A program made the position numbers and the translations under genes. 18,860 nt of DNA. Source: Fen-1231 sp035286465. Lineage in GTDB: Bacteria > Gemmatimonadota > Gemmatimonadetes > Gemmatimonadales > Gemmatimonadaceae. This document shows positions 7,536 through 14,460 of this stretch, piece by piece (the stretch's first letter is position 1; each line of letters starts with the position of its first letter). The notes beneath the pieces were generated by a model. That model saw only the letters and a list, made by a program, of their open reading frames with translations. It made no database searches and had not been told where the DNA came from. Where the stretch lies: positions 1 to 18,860 of the forward strand of contig DATEDF010000052.1 of assembly GCA_035286465.1 (NCBI GenBank). The letters run 5' to 3'.

Positions 7536-8284
7536 TGGACCTGGGCCTCGCGGGGAAGGCGGCACTCGTCACCGGGGCGGGACGCGGCATCGGCGCGGCG
7601 GTCGCGCGCGCTCTCGCCGCGGAGGGATGCGACGTGGCGCTCGTGGAGCTCGCCGCGATGGACGAAGCCGAGGCGCTCGCGCGCGCGCTCCGCGCGGCGG
7701 GGCGCCGCGCCGTGGCGATGCGCGCGGACGTCCGGGACTTCGCGGCCGCCGAGGCGTGCGTCGGTGCCGCCGTGCGCGACCTCGGCCGCCTCGACTGCCT
7801 GGTGAGCTGCGCGGGGATCGCGCGCGACGCGATGTCGTGGAAGATGAGCGAGGAGGCGTGGGACGAGGTGCTCGCCGTGAACCTCAAGGGCACCTTCGCC
7901 TATTGTCGCGCGGTGGCGCCCGTGTTTCGGGCGCAGAAGAGCGGGCGCATCGTGACGATCGCGTCCATCAACGGGCTCCGCGGCAAGGTCGGGCTGGCGA
8001 ACTACGCCGCGTCGAAGGGTGGCGTGATCGCGCTCACGCGGACGCTCGCGCGGGAGCTGGGCCGGAGCGGGGTGAACGTGAACTGCGTCGCGCCCGGGAT
8101 GGTCCGGACGGCGATGACGGCCACGCTGCCACCGGCTGTCCTCGACGTCGCGCTCGCCGAGAGCGCGCTCGGCCGCATCGCCGACGCGGAGGACGTGGCC
8201 CGCGTCGTCGTCTTTCTCTGCTCCGATGCGGCGCGGCACGTCACCGGCGAGATCGTGAAGGTGGACGGGGGGCAACTGTGCTGA
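7535..8284 (+). CDS. Short-chain dehydrogenase/reductase (SDR)
   Basis: A 249-aa classical SDR, probably acting on a 3-hydroxyacyl-CoA (3-hydroxypimeloyl-CoA is the obvious candidate). The cofactor motif TGAGRGIG lies at residues 13-20. CAGIA takes the place of NAG, and the catalytic tetrad is Asn116, Ser144, Tyr157 and Lys161 (YAASK). The C-terminal DGGQL ending is typical of FabG-like enzymes. Acidic residues after beta-2 (VALVELAAMDEAE) hint at NAD preference. ATG 7535 overlaps the upstream stop as TGATG, with GGAG a few bases before it. The Bzd cluster of Azoarcus also contains an SDR. Had in this window is of the zinc MDR type, so this SDR is not the 6-hydroxycyclohexene dehydrogenase. 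Confidence 0.85.
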   Translation: MDLGLAGKAALVTGAGRGIGAAVARALAAEGCDVALVELAAMDEAEALARALRAAGRRAVAMRADVRDFAAAEACVGAAVRDLGRLDCLVSCAGIARDAMSWKMSEEAWDEVLAVNLKGTFAYCRAVAPVFRAQKSGRIVTIASINGLRGKVGLANYAASKGGVIALTRTLARELGRSGVNVNCVAPGMVRTAMTATLPPAVLDVALAESALGRIADAEDVARVVVFLCSDAARHVTGEIVKVDGGQLC

Positions 8285-8300
8285 CGCGAGGGCACCGCGG

Positions 8301-9074
8301 GTGACGCCGGAACGCGCTTCCGTGCGGTACGAGGTCCGCGACGACGTCGCGTACGTGACGCTCGACGCGCCGCCGCTCAACGTGCTCACCGCGGCGATGA
8401 TGGGCGAGCTCACGGCGGCGCTCGCGCGCGCGCGCGGCGATCGGGCGCTCAAGGCAGTCGCCGTCACGGGGAAGGGCCGCGCGTTCTCGGCGGGCGCCGA
8501 CGTCGCCGAGCACCGGCCGGAGCGGGCGGGCCAGATGATCGCCGCGTTCAGCGCGCTGTTCGAGCTCCTCGGCGCCATCGAGCTGCCCGTGGTCATGGCC
8601 GTGGATGGCGCGGCGCTGGGCGCGGGTTTCGAGCTCGCGATGATGGCCGACGTGCTGTTGGCGAGCGAGCGCGCGACGTTCGGGCAGCCGGAGATCCGGC
8701 TCGGCTTTTTCGCGCCGGTCGGCGTGGCGTGGCTGCCGGCGCGCATCGGTCTCGCGCGGGCGGTCGAGGTCACGAGCACGGGGCGCACCTATTCGGCGGA
8801 CGAGATGCGCTCGATGGGACTCGTGTCGCGGGTGGTGGCGCCGGAGACGCTCGCGGCGACGCTCGAGTCGGTGCTCGCCGACCTCCGGCGCGCGAGCCCC
8901 GTGGTGATGCGGATGAACGTGCGCCTGGTGCGCGCGCTCGCGGGCCGCCCGTACGAGGAGGCGCGGCGCGAGGCGGAGCGCGTGTTTCTTGGCGAGTTGA
9001 TGGCCACGGAGGACGTGCGCGAGGGGATCGCGTCGTTCGTCGAGAAGCGTCCTCCGGCGTGGAAGAACCGATGA
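8301..9074 (+). CDS. dch: Cyclohexa-1,5-diene-1-carbonyl-CoA hydratase
   Basis: A 257-aa crotonase that hydrates the dienoyl-CoA product of benzoyl-CoA reductase to 6-hydroxycyclohex-1-ene-1-carbonyl-CoA. It matches the Thauera Dch pattern: PPLNVL near residue 25, AFSAGADVAEH at 61-70 forming the first oxyanion-hole segment, GAALGAGFEL at 103-112, the diagnostic GQPEIRLGFFAPV, and the C-terminal MATEDVREGI...EKRPPAWKNR, nearly the Thauera ending. Length equals the family norm (about 258 aa). The start is GTG 8301, 16 bp after the SDR stop, with GCGAGGG upstream. The gap that follows holds the 9-bp tandem array. I am confident of this assignment from the protein motifs together with the nearby had and bcr genes. 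Confidence 0.88.
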   Translation: MTPERASVRYEVRDDVAYVTLDAPPLNVLTAAMMGELTAALARARGDRALKAVAVTGKGRAFSAGADVAEHRPERAGQMIAAFSALFELLGAIELPVVMAVDGAALGAGFELAMMADVLLASERATFGQPEIRLGFFAPVGVAWLPARIGLARAVEVTSTGRTYSADEMRSMGLVSRVVAPETLAATLESVLADLRRASPVVMRMNVRLVRALAGRPYEEARREAERVFLGELMATEDVREGIASFVEKRPPAWKNR

Positions 9075-9094
9075 GCGCGCGGCGCACGGGGCGC

Positions 9095-9164
9095 GGGAGA
9101 CCCGGGAGACCCGGGAGACCCGGGAGACCCGGGAGACCCGGGAGACCCGGGAGACCCGGGAGAC
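9095..9164. repeat. 9-bp tandem array, unit GGGAGACCC, seven perfect copies plus a partial one
   Basis: The perfect copies begin at 9095, 9104, 9113, 9122, 9131, 9140 and 9149, with a decaying eighth copy at 9158. The array lies in the 121-bp gap between dch and the fusion gene. The unit is an interrupted palindrome (GGG-AGA-CCC), and junctions create CCCGGG, so the strand can fold into several alternative hairpins. It has no spacers, so it is not CRISPR. The next gene has its own ribosome site (GGGAGG at 9185-9190) beyond the array. Confidence 0.97.
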
Positions 9165-9195
9165 GCGAGGGGAACGTTGGTCGCGGGAGGCACGG

Positions 9196-11478
9196 ATGCG
9201 AATCCTGATCGTCGGGGCGGGCGCGCTGGGCGGGCTCTTCGGGGCGCAGCTCGCGCGCGCGGGCGAGGACGTCACCCTGCTCGAGGTCAATCAGGCGCGC
9301 GCCCGGCTGCTCAACGAGGGCGGCCTCGAGATCGCCCGGACCGGCCAGGAGGCGGTCCGCGTGCCGGTGCGGGTCGTCACGACCGTGGAGGGCGAAGCGC
9401 CGTTCGACCTCGTGGTGATCGCGGTGAAGACGTACCAGACGGAGGAGGCGGTGCGCCCGGTGCTCGGCGCGAGCGGCCCGCACACGCGCTTCCTCTCGCT
9501 GCAGAACGGCATCGGGAACACCGAGACGATCGCGCGCGTGGTGGGGCCGGAACGGGTGCTCTGCGGCATCACGTACCACAGCGTGCAGCACGCCGGCCCG
9601 GGACGGCTGAGCTTCCGCACCGGAATCAAGCCGATCCAGATCGCGCCGTTTGCCGGCAACGTGACGCCGGAGATCGAGGCGATCGGCGAGGTGTTCCGCC
9701 GCGCCGGGCTCGACACGAACGTCGTCGCGAACATTGACCACGTGGTGTGGCAGAAGCTGCTCCACAACGCGGTCATCAATCCCGTGTCGGCGGTCACCGG
9801 GCTGACGTGCCGCGAGATCCTCGCGGACGAGGAGCTGCTCGCCTTCATGCGCGATCTCTGCGGGGAGATCGTCGCCGTGATGCGCGCGCGCGGCGTGCCG
9901 ATCGTGGACGAGGAGGACCCGTTCCGGCCGCTGCTGGGCTCGCTCGCGGCGCTGGGAAAGAACCGGCCGACGATGTGGCAGGACCTCGCCCGGGGGACGA
10001 GAACGGAAGTGGACGCGCTCAACGGGGCGGTCGTCGTCGAGGCGCGCCGCCTGGGACTGGCCGCGCCGCACAATGCCGCGCTGGTGCATTTCCTCCATTC
10101 GCGCGAGCGCCAGAAGTTCCTGAACCGGGAGGCGATCGCGCGCAAGCTCGGACTCGATCAGGCGCAGGACGCCCCCGGCAAGAGCGAGCGCCCACGAGCC
10201 CCGGCGCGGGCCACGCCGATGGGACGGGACGGCGGGATGCCCTCGGGCGGCCCGCCGCTCGAGAGCGCGCGGCGGCTCAAGGAGCTGATGCGCGCCTACT
10301 ACCGCGATCTCGACGCGGCGTCGGACGATCCCGCCCGGATGGTCGCGGCGTGCTCCGGGCTCGCGCCCGTCGAGATCGTGCGCGCGCTGGGGATCGTGCC
10401 CTACTTCCCCGAGAACCACGCGGCGCTCATCGGCGCGACCCGCCAGGCGGGACGCTACATCGCCCGGGCCACGACCGAGGGGTTCTCGCAGTTCGCGAGC
10501 GCCGCCATGCGCACGGACATCGGCGCGCTCCTCGACGGGAGCAGCCCGCTCGTGGCCGCCTACGGCATCAAGGGGCCACCGCGTCCCGATGTGGTCGTCT
10601 ACAGCACCAACACGGGGCACGAACTGCTCCGCTGGTTCGAGTTCTACGGCGGCTACTACGGCGTCCCGGTCGTGGGACTGCACCCGCCGCCCGCGCTGCA
10701 CGAGCTGGAGCGCATTGACGTGGACGCCGCCGTGCACCAGCTCCTGCGGCTCACGCACCGCCTCGAACAGGTGACGGGGCGGACGCTCGACCCGGACCGG
10801 CTCGGCGAGGTCGTCGCGCACACCGCGGAGGCCGCGCGTCTCTGGGGCGCCATTCTCGATCTCGCGCGCGCGGCGCCGGTGCCGTTCACGTTCTTCGACA
10901 CGCTGATTCACCTCGCGCCGATCATCCTGCTCCGCGGGACGCCCGAGGCCGTGGACTACTACCGGCTGCTCAAGGACGAGATTGAGCACCGGGTCGCGCT
11001 GGGCGTCGCCGCGGTGCCCGGCGAGGCCCATCGCTTCTACTGGGACGGCCCGCCGATCTGGTGCGCCCTCCGGCCCCTCGCGCGGCTCTTCGCCGAGGCG
11101 CGCGTGTCCATCGTCGCATCCACGTTCTGCGGCGTGTTCACGCTCCCCGGCCTCGATCCGCACGACCCGATCGAGAGCATGGCGCGCGCGTACACCAGCG
11201 TCTTCGGCAACCGGTCGGAGCAGTACAAGACCGCCTATCTGGCCGAGAAGTTCGAGCAGTTCGGCGTGGATGCGGCCGTGTATCATGACTGCCGCACGAC
11301 GCCGGAGGCGAGCCACGTGCGCTACGGGCTCGCCGTGCGCGCCGAACGCCTGACGGGCGTGCCGGCACTTGTAGTTGAGGCGGATTCACACGACCCGCGG
11401 CTGTTCTCCGCGGAGCAACTCGAGGGACAGCTCGCGGAGTTCCTCGAGCAGCACGCCGAACGCGTGGGCGTCGGCTGA
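9196..11478 (+). CDS. Ketopantoate reductase-like domain fused to a BcrB/HgdB-family reductase subunit
   Basis: A 760-aa protein in one frame. Residues 1-320 are a complete ApbA/PanE-type domain with the nucleotide motif GAGALG at 7-12. Its family-conserved residues are Lys78 (AVKTYQ), Asn104 (LQNGIG), Lys187, Asn191 and Asn195 (QKLLHNAVINP), and Glu271 (RTEVDALNG), so it looks catalytically intact. Residues 322-352 are a Pro/Gly/Arg-rich linker. Residues 353-760 are a 2-hydroxyacyl-CoA dehydratase/benzoyl-CoA reductase subunit (PENHAALIGATRQ, TDIGALL, RGTPEAVDYYRLLKDEIE, YHDCRT). Aligned by eye with the paralogue at 12329, Cys386, Cys645 and Cys699 are kept, while the Cys of PDVCSY is Ser435 and the second Cys of CRTC is Thr702. 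Start ATG 9196 has GGGAGG before it. No stop or strong internal ribosome site separates the halves; ATG 10219 is the only plausible internal start. The reaction of the whole protein is unknown. Confidence 0.85.
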   Translation: MRILIVGAGALGGLFGAQLARAGEDVTLLEVNQARARLLNEGGLEIARTGQEAVRVPVRVVTTVEGEAPFDLVVIAVKTYQTEEAVRPVLGASGPHTRFLSLQNGIGNTETIARVVGPERVLCGITYHSVQHAGPGRLSFRTGIKPIQIAPFAGNVTPEIEAIGEVFRRAGLDTNVVANIDHVVWQKLLHNAVINPVSAVTGLTCREILADEELLAFMRDLCGEIVAVMRARGVPIVDEEDPFRPLLGSLAALGKNRPTMWQDLARGTRTEVDALNGAVVVEARRLGLAAPHNAALVHFLHSRERQKFLNREAIARKLGLDQAQDAPGKSERPRAPARATPMGRDGGMPSGGPPLESARRLKELMRAYYRDLDAASDDPARMVAACSGLAPVEIVRALGIVPYFPENHAALIGATRQAGRYIARATTEGFSQFASAAMRTDIGALLDGSSPLVAAYGIKGPPRPDVVVYSTNTGHELLRWFEFYGGYYGVPVVGLHPPPALHELERIDVDAAVHQLLRLTHRLEQVTGRTLDPDRLGEVVAHTAEAARLWGAILDLARAAPVPFTFFDTLIHLAPIILLRGTPEAVDYYRLLKDEIEHRVALGVAAVPGEAHRFYWDGPPIWCALRPLARLFAEARVSIVASTFCGVFTLPGLDPHDPIESMARAYTSVFGNRSEQYKTAYLAEKFEQFGVDAAVYHDCRTTPEASHVRYGLAVRAERLTGVPALVVEADSHDPRLFSAEQLEGQLAEFLEQHAERVGVG

Positions 11479-11504
11479 GCGCCGGCACCCGGAGGAACCG
11501 ACGC

Positions 11505-12332
11505 ATGCCCGAGGAGACCACGAGGATCGCCGCCGGAGTGGACGTCGGCACGGAGTGCGTGAAGGCGGTGGTGGCCGCCGACGACGGGCGCGCGCTCGGC
11601 CGCGCCGTGCTGCCGACGCGCGGCTACTTCCAGACGTGCGCGTACGAAGCGCTCGCCGCCGCCCTCGACGACGCCCAGCGGCACGAGGAGGAGCTCGAAG
11701 GCGTCGGCGCCACCGGTTTCGCGGCGACGTGCGTGCCCAAGGCCACGCGGACGGTCACGGAGTCGGCGTGCCACGCCCTCGGCGCGTTCCAGCAGGTGCG
11801 GCACGCGATGACGCTGGTCAGCATCGGCGGGCGCGACCCGCACGTCATCACGGTGGACGGGGAGGGCCGGCGGGTGCGGGTCCGCGGCGTGCGACGCTGC
11901 GCGGCGGGGATCGGGAGCTTCCTGATGTTCACGGCGCGCCATCTCGACGTGAGTGCGACGCGCCTGCAGGAGCTGGCGTCGGCGGCCGGGGAACATCCCG
12001 CGCGGGTGAGCAGCTACTGCTCGGTGTTCAGCGCCTCGGAGGTCCTCGAGCGCCTGCGCGAGGGCGCGACGAGGGAAGAGGTCGCGCTCGGGTGCATGCA
12101 CTCCATCGCGGAGCGCATCCTGGAGATCGGCGGGTTCGAGGACCCGGTGATGATCTGCGGCGGCGTCGCCGAGTACTTCCCCGGCGTGCTCCAGGCGTTC
12201 GCGTCGCTCTCGGGTCTCACCGTGCGACCGGTGGCGGAGCCGATCTTCACCGCGGCGCTGGGCGCCGCGCTCAAGGTGTTCCGACAGCCCGAGGCAGCCG
12301 ACGACTCCGCCGTCGCGCTGGCGCACGCGTGA
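11505..12332 (+). CDS. BcrA/BcrD/HgdC-family activator ATPase, first of the second set
   Basis: A 275-aa ASKHA ATPase of the type that energises electrons for BCR or 2-hydroxyacyl-CoA dehydratases. The phosphate-1 loop is GVDVGTECVK near residue 10. The cluster-binding Cys are 132 (RCAAGIGSF) and 172 (SSYCSVFSASE), and a late CGGVAEY loop follows. It is short like BzdP, BzdQ and BcrD (about 280-300 aa) rather than BcrA (about 440 aa). One oddity is that the phosphate-2 motif, normally DIGGQD, reads SIGGRD with Ser106 replacing the Asp. The ATG at 11505 has GGAGGA at 11491-11496, and the stop overlaps the next GTG. With the ATPase at 13618 it would form a heterodimeric activator as in BCR; dehydratase activators are homodimers encoded by a single gene. 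Confidence 0.83.
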   Translation: MPEETTRIAAGVDVGTECVKAVVAADDGRALGRAVLPTRGYFQTCAYEALAAALDDAQRHEEELEGVGATGFAATCVPKATRTVTESACHALGAFQQVRHAMTLVSIGGRDPHVITVDGEGRRVRVRGVRRCAAGIGSFLMFTARHLDVSATRLQELASAAGEHPARVSSYCSVFSASEVLERLREGATREEVALGCMHSIAERILEIGGFEDPVMICGGVAEYFPGVLQAFASLSGLTVRPVAEPIFTAALGAALKVFRQPEAADDSAVALAHA

Positions 12333-13621
12333 GCACGCCGCGCTCGTCCACCGGCGGGGCGCGCGCGAACGCCGCGCGCGTGGAGCTCGCCAGCACCGCG
12401 GCCCTGCGCGACACGATGGGCGCGTACTACCGTTCGCTCGGCGACGCCGCCGAGCGCGGCGCGGCCCCGGTGGCCTGGTGCACGAGCGTCGGCCCGGCTG
12501 AGCTGCTGCGCGCGCTGGGCTTCGCGGTGTTCTTCCCCGAGAATCACGCCGCGATGCTCGGCGCCGCGCGGACGGCCAACCGGTACCTGCCGCTGGCGCA
12601 CGCGCAGGGCTATTCGCCCGACGTCTGCTCGTACCTCACGAGCGACATCGGCGCGTTCCTCGCGCGGGAGACGCCGCTCGCCGCCTACGGGCTCCGGGAG
12701 ACGCCGCGGGCCGACGTGCTCGTGTTCAACACGAACCAGTGTCGCGACGTGCGAGACTGGTTCGAGTGGTATGCCCGACAGTGGGGCGTGCCGCTCATCG
12801 GCATCACGTCACCGCGCGCGATCGGGGACGTGCGCGACGACGACGTGGACGCCGTCACGAGACAGATCGAAGTGCTCGTGCCGCCGCTCGAGGCGGTCGC
12901 CGGCCATCGGCTCGACGCCGCGCGGCTCACCGCCGCCGTGCGCGCGTCGAAGGAGAGCTCCGTGCTCTGGGAGGCGTGCCTCCAGACGGCGGCGCACCGG
13001 CCGGCGCCACTCACGTTCTTCGACGGGACGATCCACATGGGGCCGGCGGTCGTGCTCCGCGGCACGCCCGATGCCGCCGTGTACTATCGGACCCTCCTCT
13101 CCGAGCTCGAGGCGCGCACGCGCGAGGACGTGGGCGCGGTGCCCGGCGAGAACCTGCGCCTCTACTGGGACGGGATGCCGCTCTGGGGCCGCCTTCGCGC
13201 GCTGGCGACGACGTTCGCGGAGTTCCGCACGGCCGTCGTCGCCTCGACGTACTGCAACAGCTGGATCCTCTCGCAGCTCGACGAGGCCGATCCCTTCCGT
13301 TCCTTCGCGCGCGCGTCGCTGGAGCTGTTCATCGCGCGCGCCGAGGCGCCGAAGGAGCGCTACATCGAACGGATGGTCGAGTTCTACGACGCGGACGGGA
13401 TCATCTTTCACGATTGTCGCACCTGCCCGAACAACACGAACACGCGCTACGGGATGCCGCGCCGGCTCACGGAGCGCCTGGGGATCCCGACGCTCGTGCT
13501 GGACGGCGACGTGAACGACCTGCGCTGCTTCTCGGACGAGCAGGCGCGCACGAACATCGAGGGATTCGTCGAGCAGCTGGCCGACGCGCGCGCGTCGGCC
13601 CGCCGGGGCGGACGCCCATGA
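12329..13621 (+). CDS. BcrB-like benzoyl-CoA reductase/2-hydroxyacyl-CoA dehydratase family subunit
   Basis: A 430-aa protein paralogous to the C-terminal part of the fusion at 9196. Landmarks are WCTSVGPAELL (Cys51), FFPENHAAMLGAAR, YSPDVCSYLTSDIG (Cys100), RGTPDAAVYYRTLLSELE, STYCNSW (Cys309), FHDCRTCPNNTNTRYG (Cys363, Cys366) and LDGDVNDLRCFS. The Cys pattern fits a [4Fe-4S]-binding catalytic subunit that receives electrons from the activator ATPases and reduces an acyl-CoA. It is more BcrB-like than BcrC-like, as is its partner, so the pair looks like two B-type subunits rather than a standard B/C pair. The start is GTG 12329 in a GTGA overlap with the ATPase gene; the frame is open further upstream, but no other start fits the family. 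The family is clear; whether it is a BCR, a dehydratase or something new is open. Confidence 0.82.
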   Translation: MSTPRSSTGGARANAARVELASTAALRDTMGAYYRSLGDAAERGAAPVAWCTSVGPAELLRALGFAVFFPENHAAMLGAARTANRYLPLAHAQGYSPDVCSYLTSDIGAFLARETPLAAYGLRETPRADVLVFNTNQCRDVRDWFEWYARQWGVPLIGITSPRAIGDVRDDDVDAVTRQIEVLVPPLEAVAGHRLDAARLTAAVRASKESSVLWEACLQTAAHRPAPLTFFDGTIHMGPAVVLRGTPDAAVYYRTLLSELEARTREDVGAVPGENLRLYWDGMPLWGRLRALATTFAEFRTAVVASTYCNSWILSQLDEADPFRSFARASLELFIARAEAPKERYIERMVEFYDADGIIFHDCRTCPNNTNTRYGMPRRLTERLGIPTLVLDGDVNDLRCFSDEQARTNIEGFVEQLADARASARRGGRP

Positions 13622-14460
13622 CCCGCTTCGCCGGCATTGACAGCGGCTCGTGGAACACGAAGGCCGCGGTGATTGACGCGGACGGCCGCGTGCTCGGCAC
13701 GTCGGTCGTCCGCAGCGGGGCGGACCTCGAGGCAGCGGCCCGGAGCGCCTACGGCGACGCGCTCGAGAAGGCGGCGCTCGCGCCCCACGACGTCGAGGCG
13801 ATCTGGGCCACCGGCTTCGGCCGCAACAGCGTCACGTTCGCGCACGGCTCGCGCACCGAGCTGGACTGTCACGGCCGCGGGGCGGCGTTCTACGTGAGCG
13901 GGCCGCTCGTCGTGCTCGACATCGGCGGCGAGGACGCGAAGGTGATTCGTCTCGACGCGGACGGGCGGCGCCTCTCGCACCGGATGAACCGCAAGTGCGC
14001 CGCCGGCACGGGGAGCTTTCTCGACGAGATCGCGCTGCGCCTCGGCGTCGAGACCGGCGAGCTCCCGCGGCTCGCGGCGAACTCGGCCGACGTGCTCGAG
14101 CTCTCCAGCTTCTGCACCGTCTTCGCCGGCACCGAGCTACTGACGCTGATCCGCGCGGGCAAGCGGCCGGCCGACCTCGCGATGGCGGCGTACCGCTCGC
14201 TCGTGCGGCGCGTGTCGGCGATGGACGTGTTCGAAGGGCGCATCGTCGCCACCGGCGGCGTGGTGACGTACCACCCCCGCGTGGTCGAGCTGCTCGCCGC
14301 GGAGCTGCGCACCGAAGTCACGGTGCCGCCGCACCCGCAGGAGATGGGCGCGTTCGGCGCGGCCCTCGCCGCGCGCGACGGGGCGGCTTCGGTCGGGCCC
14401 GAGGCCGCCCCGCGGGTGGGCGCGCGCCGGGCATCCGCCGGAGGGCCCGATGAGCCGTGA
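13618..14460 (+). CDS. BcrA/BcrD/HgdC-family activator ATPase, second of the second set
   Basis: A 280-aa ASKHA ATPase with GIDSGSWNTKA (phosphate 1) near residue 6, an intact phosphate-2 motif DIGGEDAKVI at 101-110, cluster Cys127 in KCAAGTGSFLDEIA and Cys166 in SSFCTVFAGTELL, and ATGGVVTYHP toward the C-terminus. This is the most canonical of the two activators in this set and looks like HgdC or BzdQ. It differs from the truncated bcrD at the left edge, which has DVGALH instead of DIGGxD. ATG 13618 overlaps the previous stop (ATGA), and its stop overlaps the ligase start by 11 bp. By context it pairs with the ATPase at 11505 and serves the two BcrB-like subunits. Confidence 0.87.
   Translation: MTRFAGIDSGSWNTKAAVIDADGRVLGTSVVRSGADLEAAARSAYGDALEKAALAPHDVEAIWATGFGRNSVTFAHGSRTELDCHGRGAAFYVSGPLVVLDIGGEDAKVIRLDADGRRLSHRMNRKCAAGTGSFLDEIALRLGVETGELPRLAANSADVLELSSFCTVFAGTELLTLIRAGKRPADLAMAAYRSLVRRVSAMDVFEGRIVATGGVVTYHPRVVELLAAELRTEVTVPPHPQEMGAFGAALAARDGAASVGPEAAPRVGARRASAGGPDEP

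Noticed and set aside
7535..8284. SDR as the 6-hydroxycyclohexene-carbonyl-CoA dehydrogenase
   Set aside because: That role is filled by the zinc-dependent enzyme at 16387, which matches Thauera Had closely.
9095..9164. Possible CRISPR array
   Set aside because: The units are 9 bp and directly adjacent, without spacers.
9071..9208. Small + strand frame of 45 codons encoding Gly-Arg-Pro repeats
   Set aside because: It arises from the 9-bp array, overlaps the next gene start and has no homology signal; its ATGA start is suggestive, but translation cannot be supported.
8770..11316. Long minus-strand open frame opposite dch and the fusion gene
   Set aside because: Composition artefact; it reads through the tandem array as Gly-Leu-Pro repeats and shows no recognisable domain.
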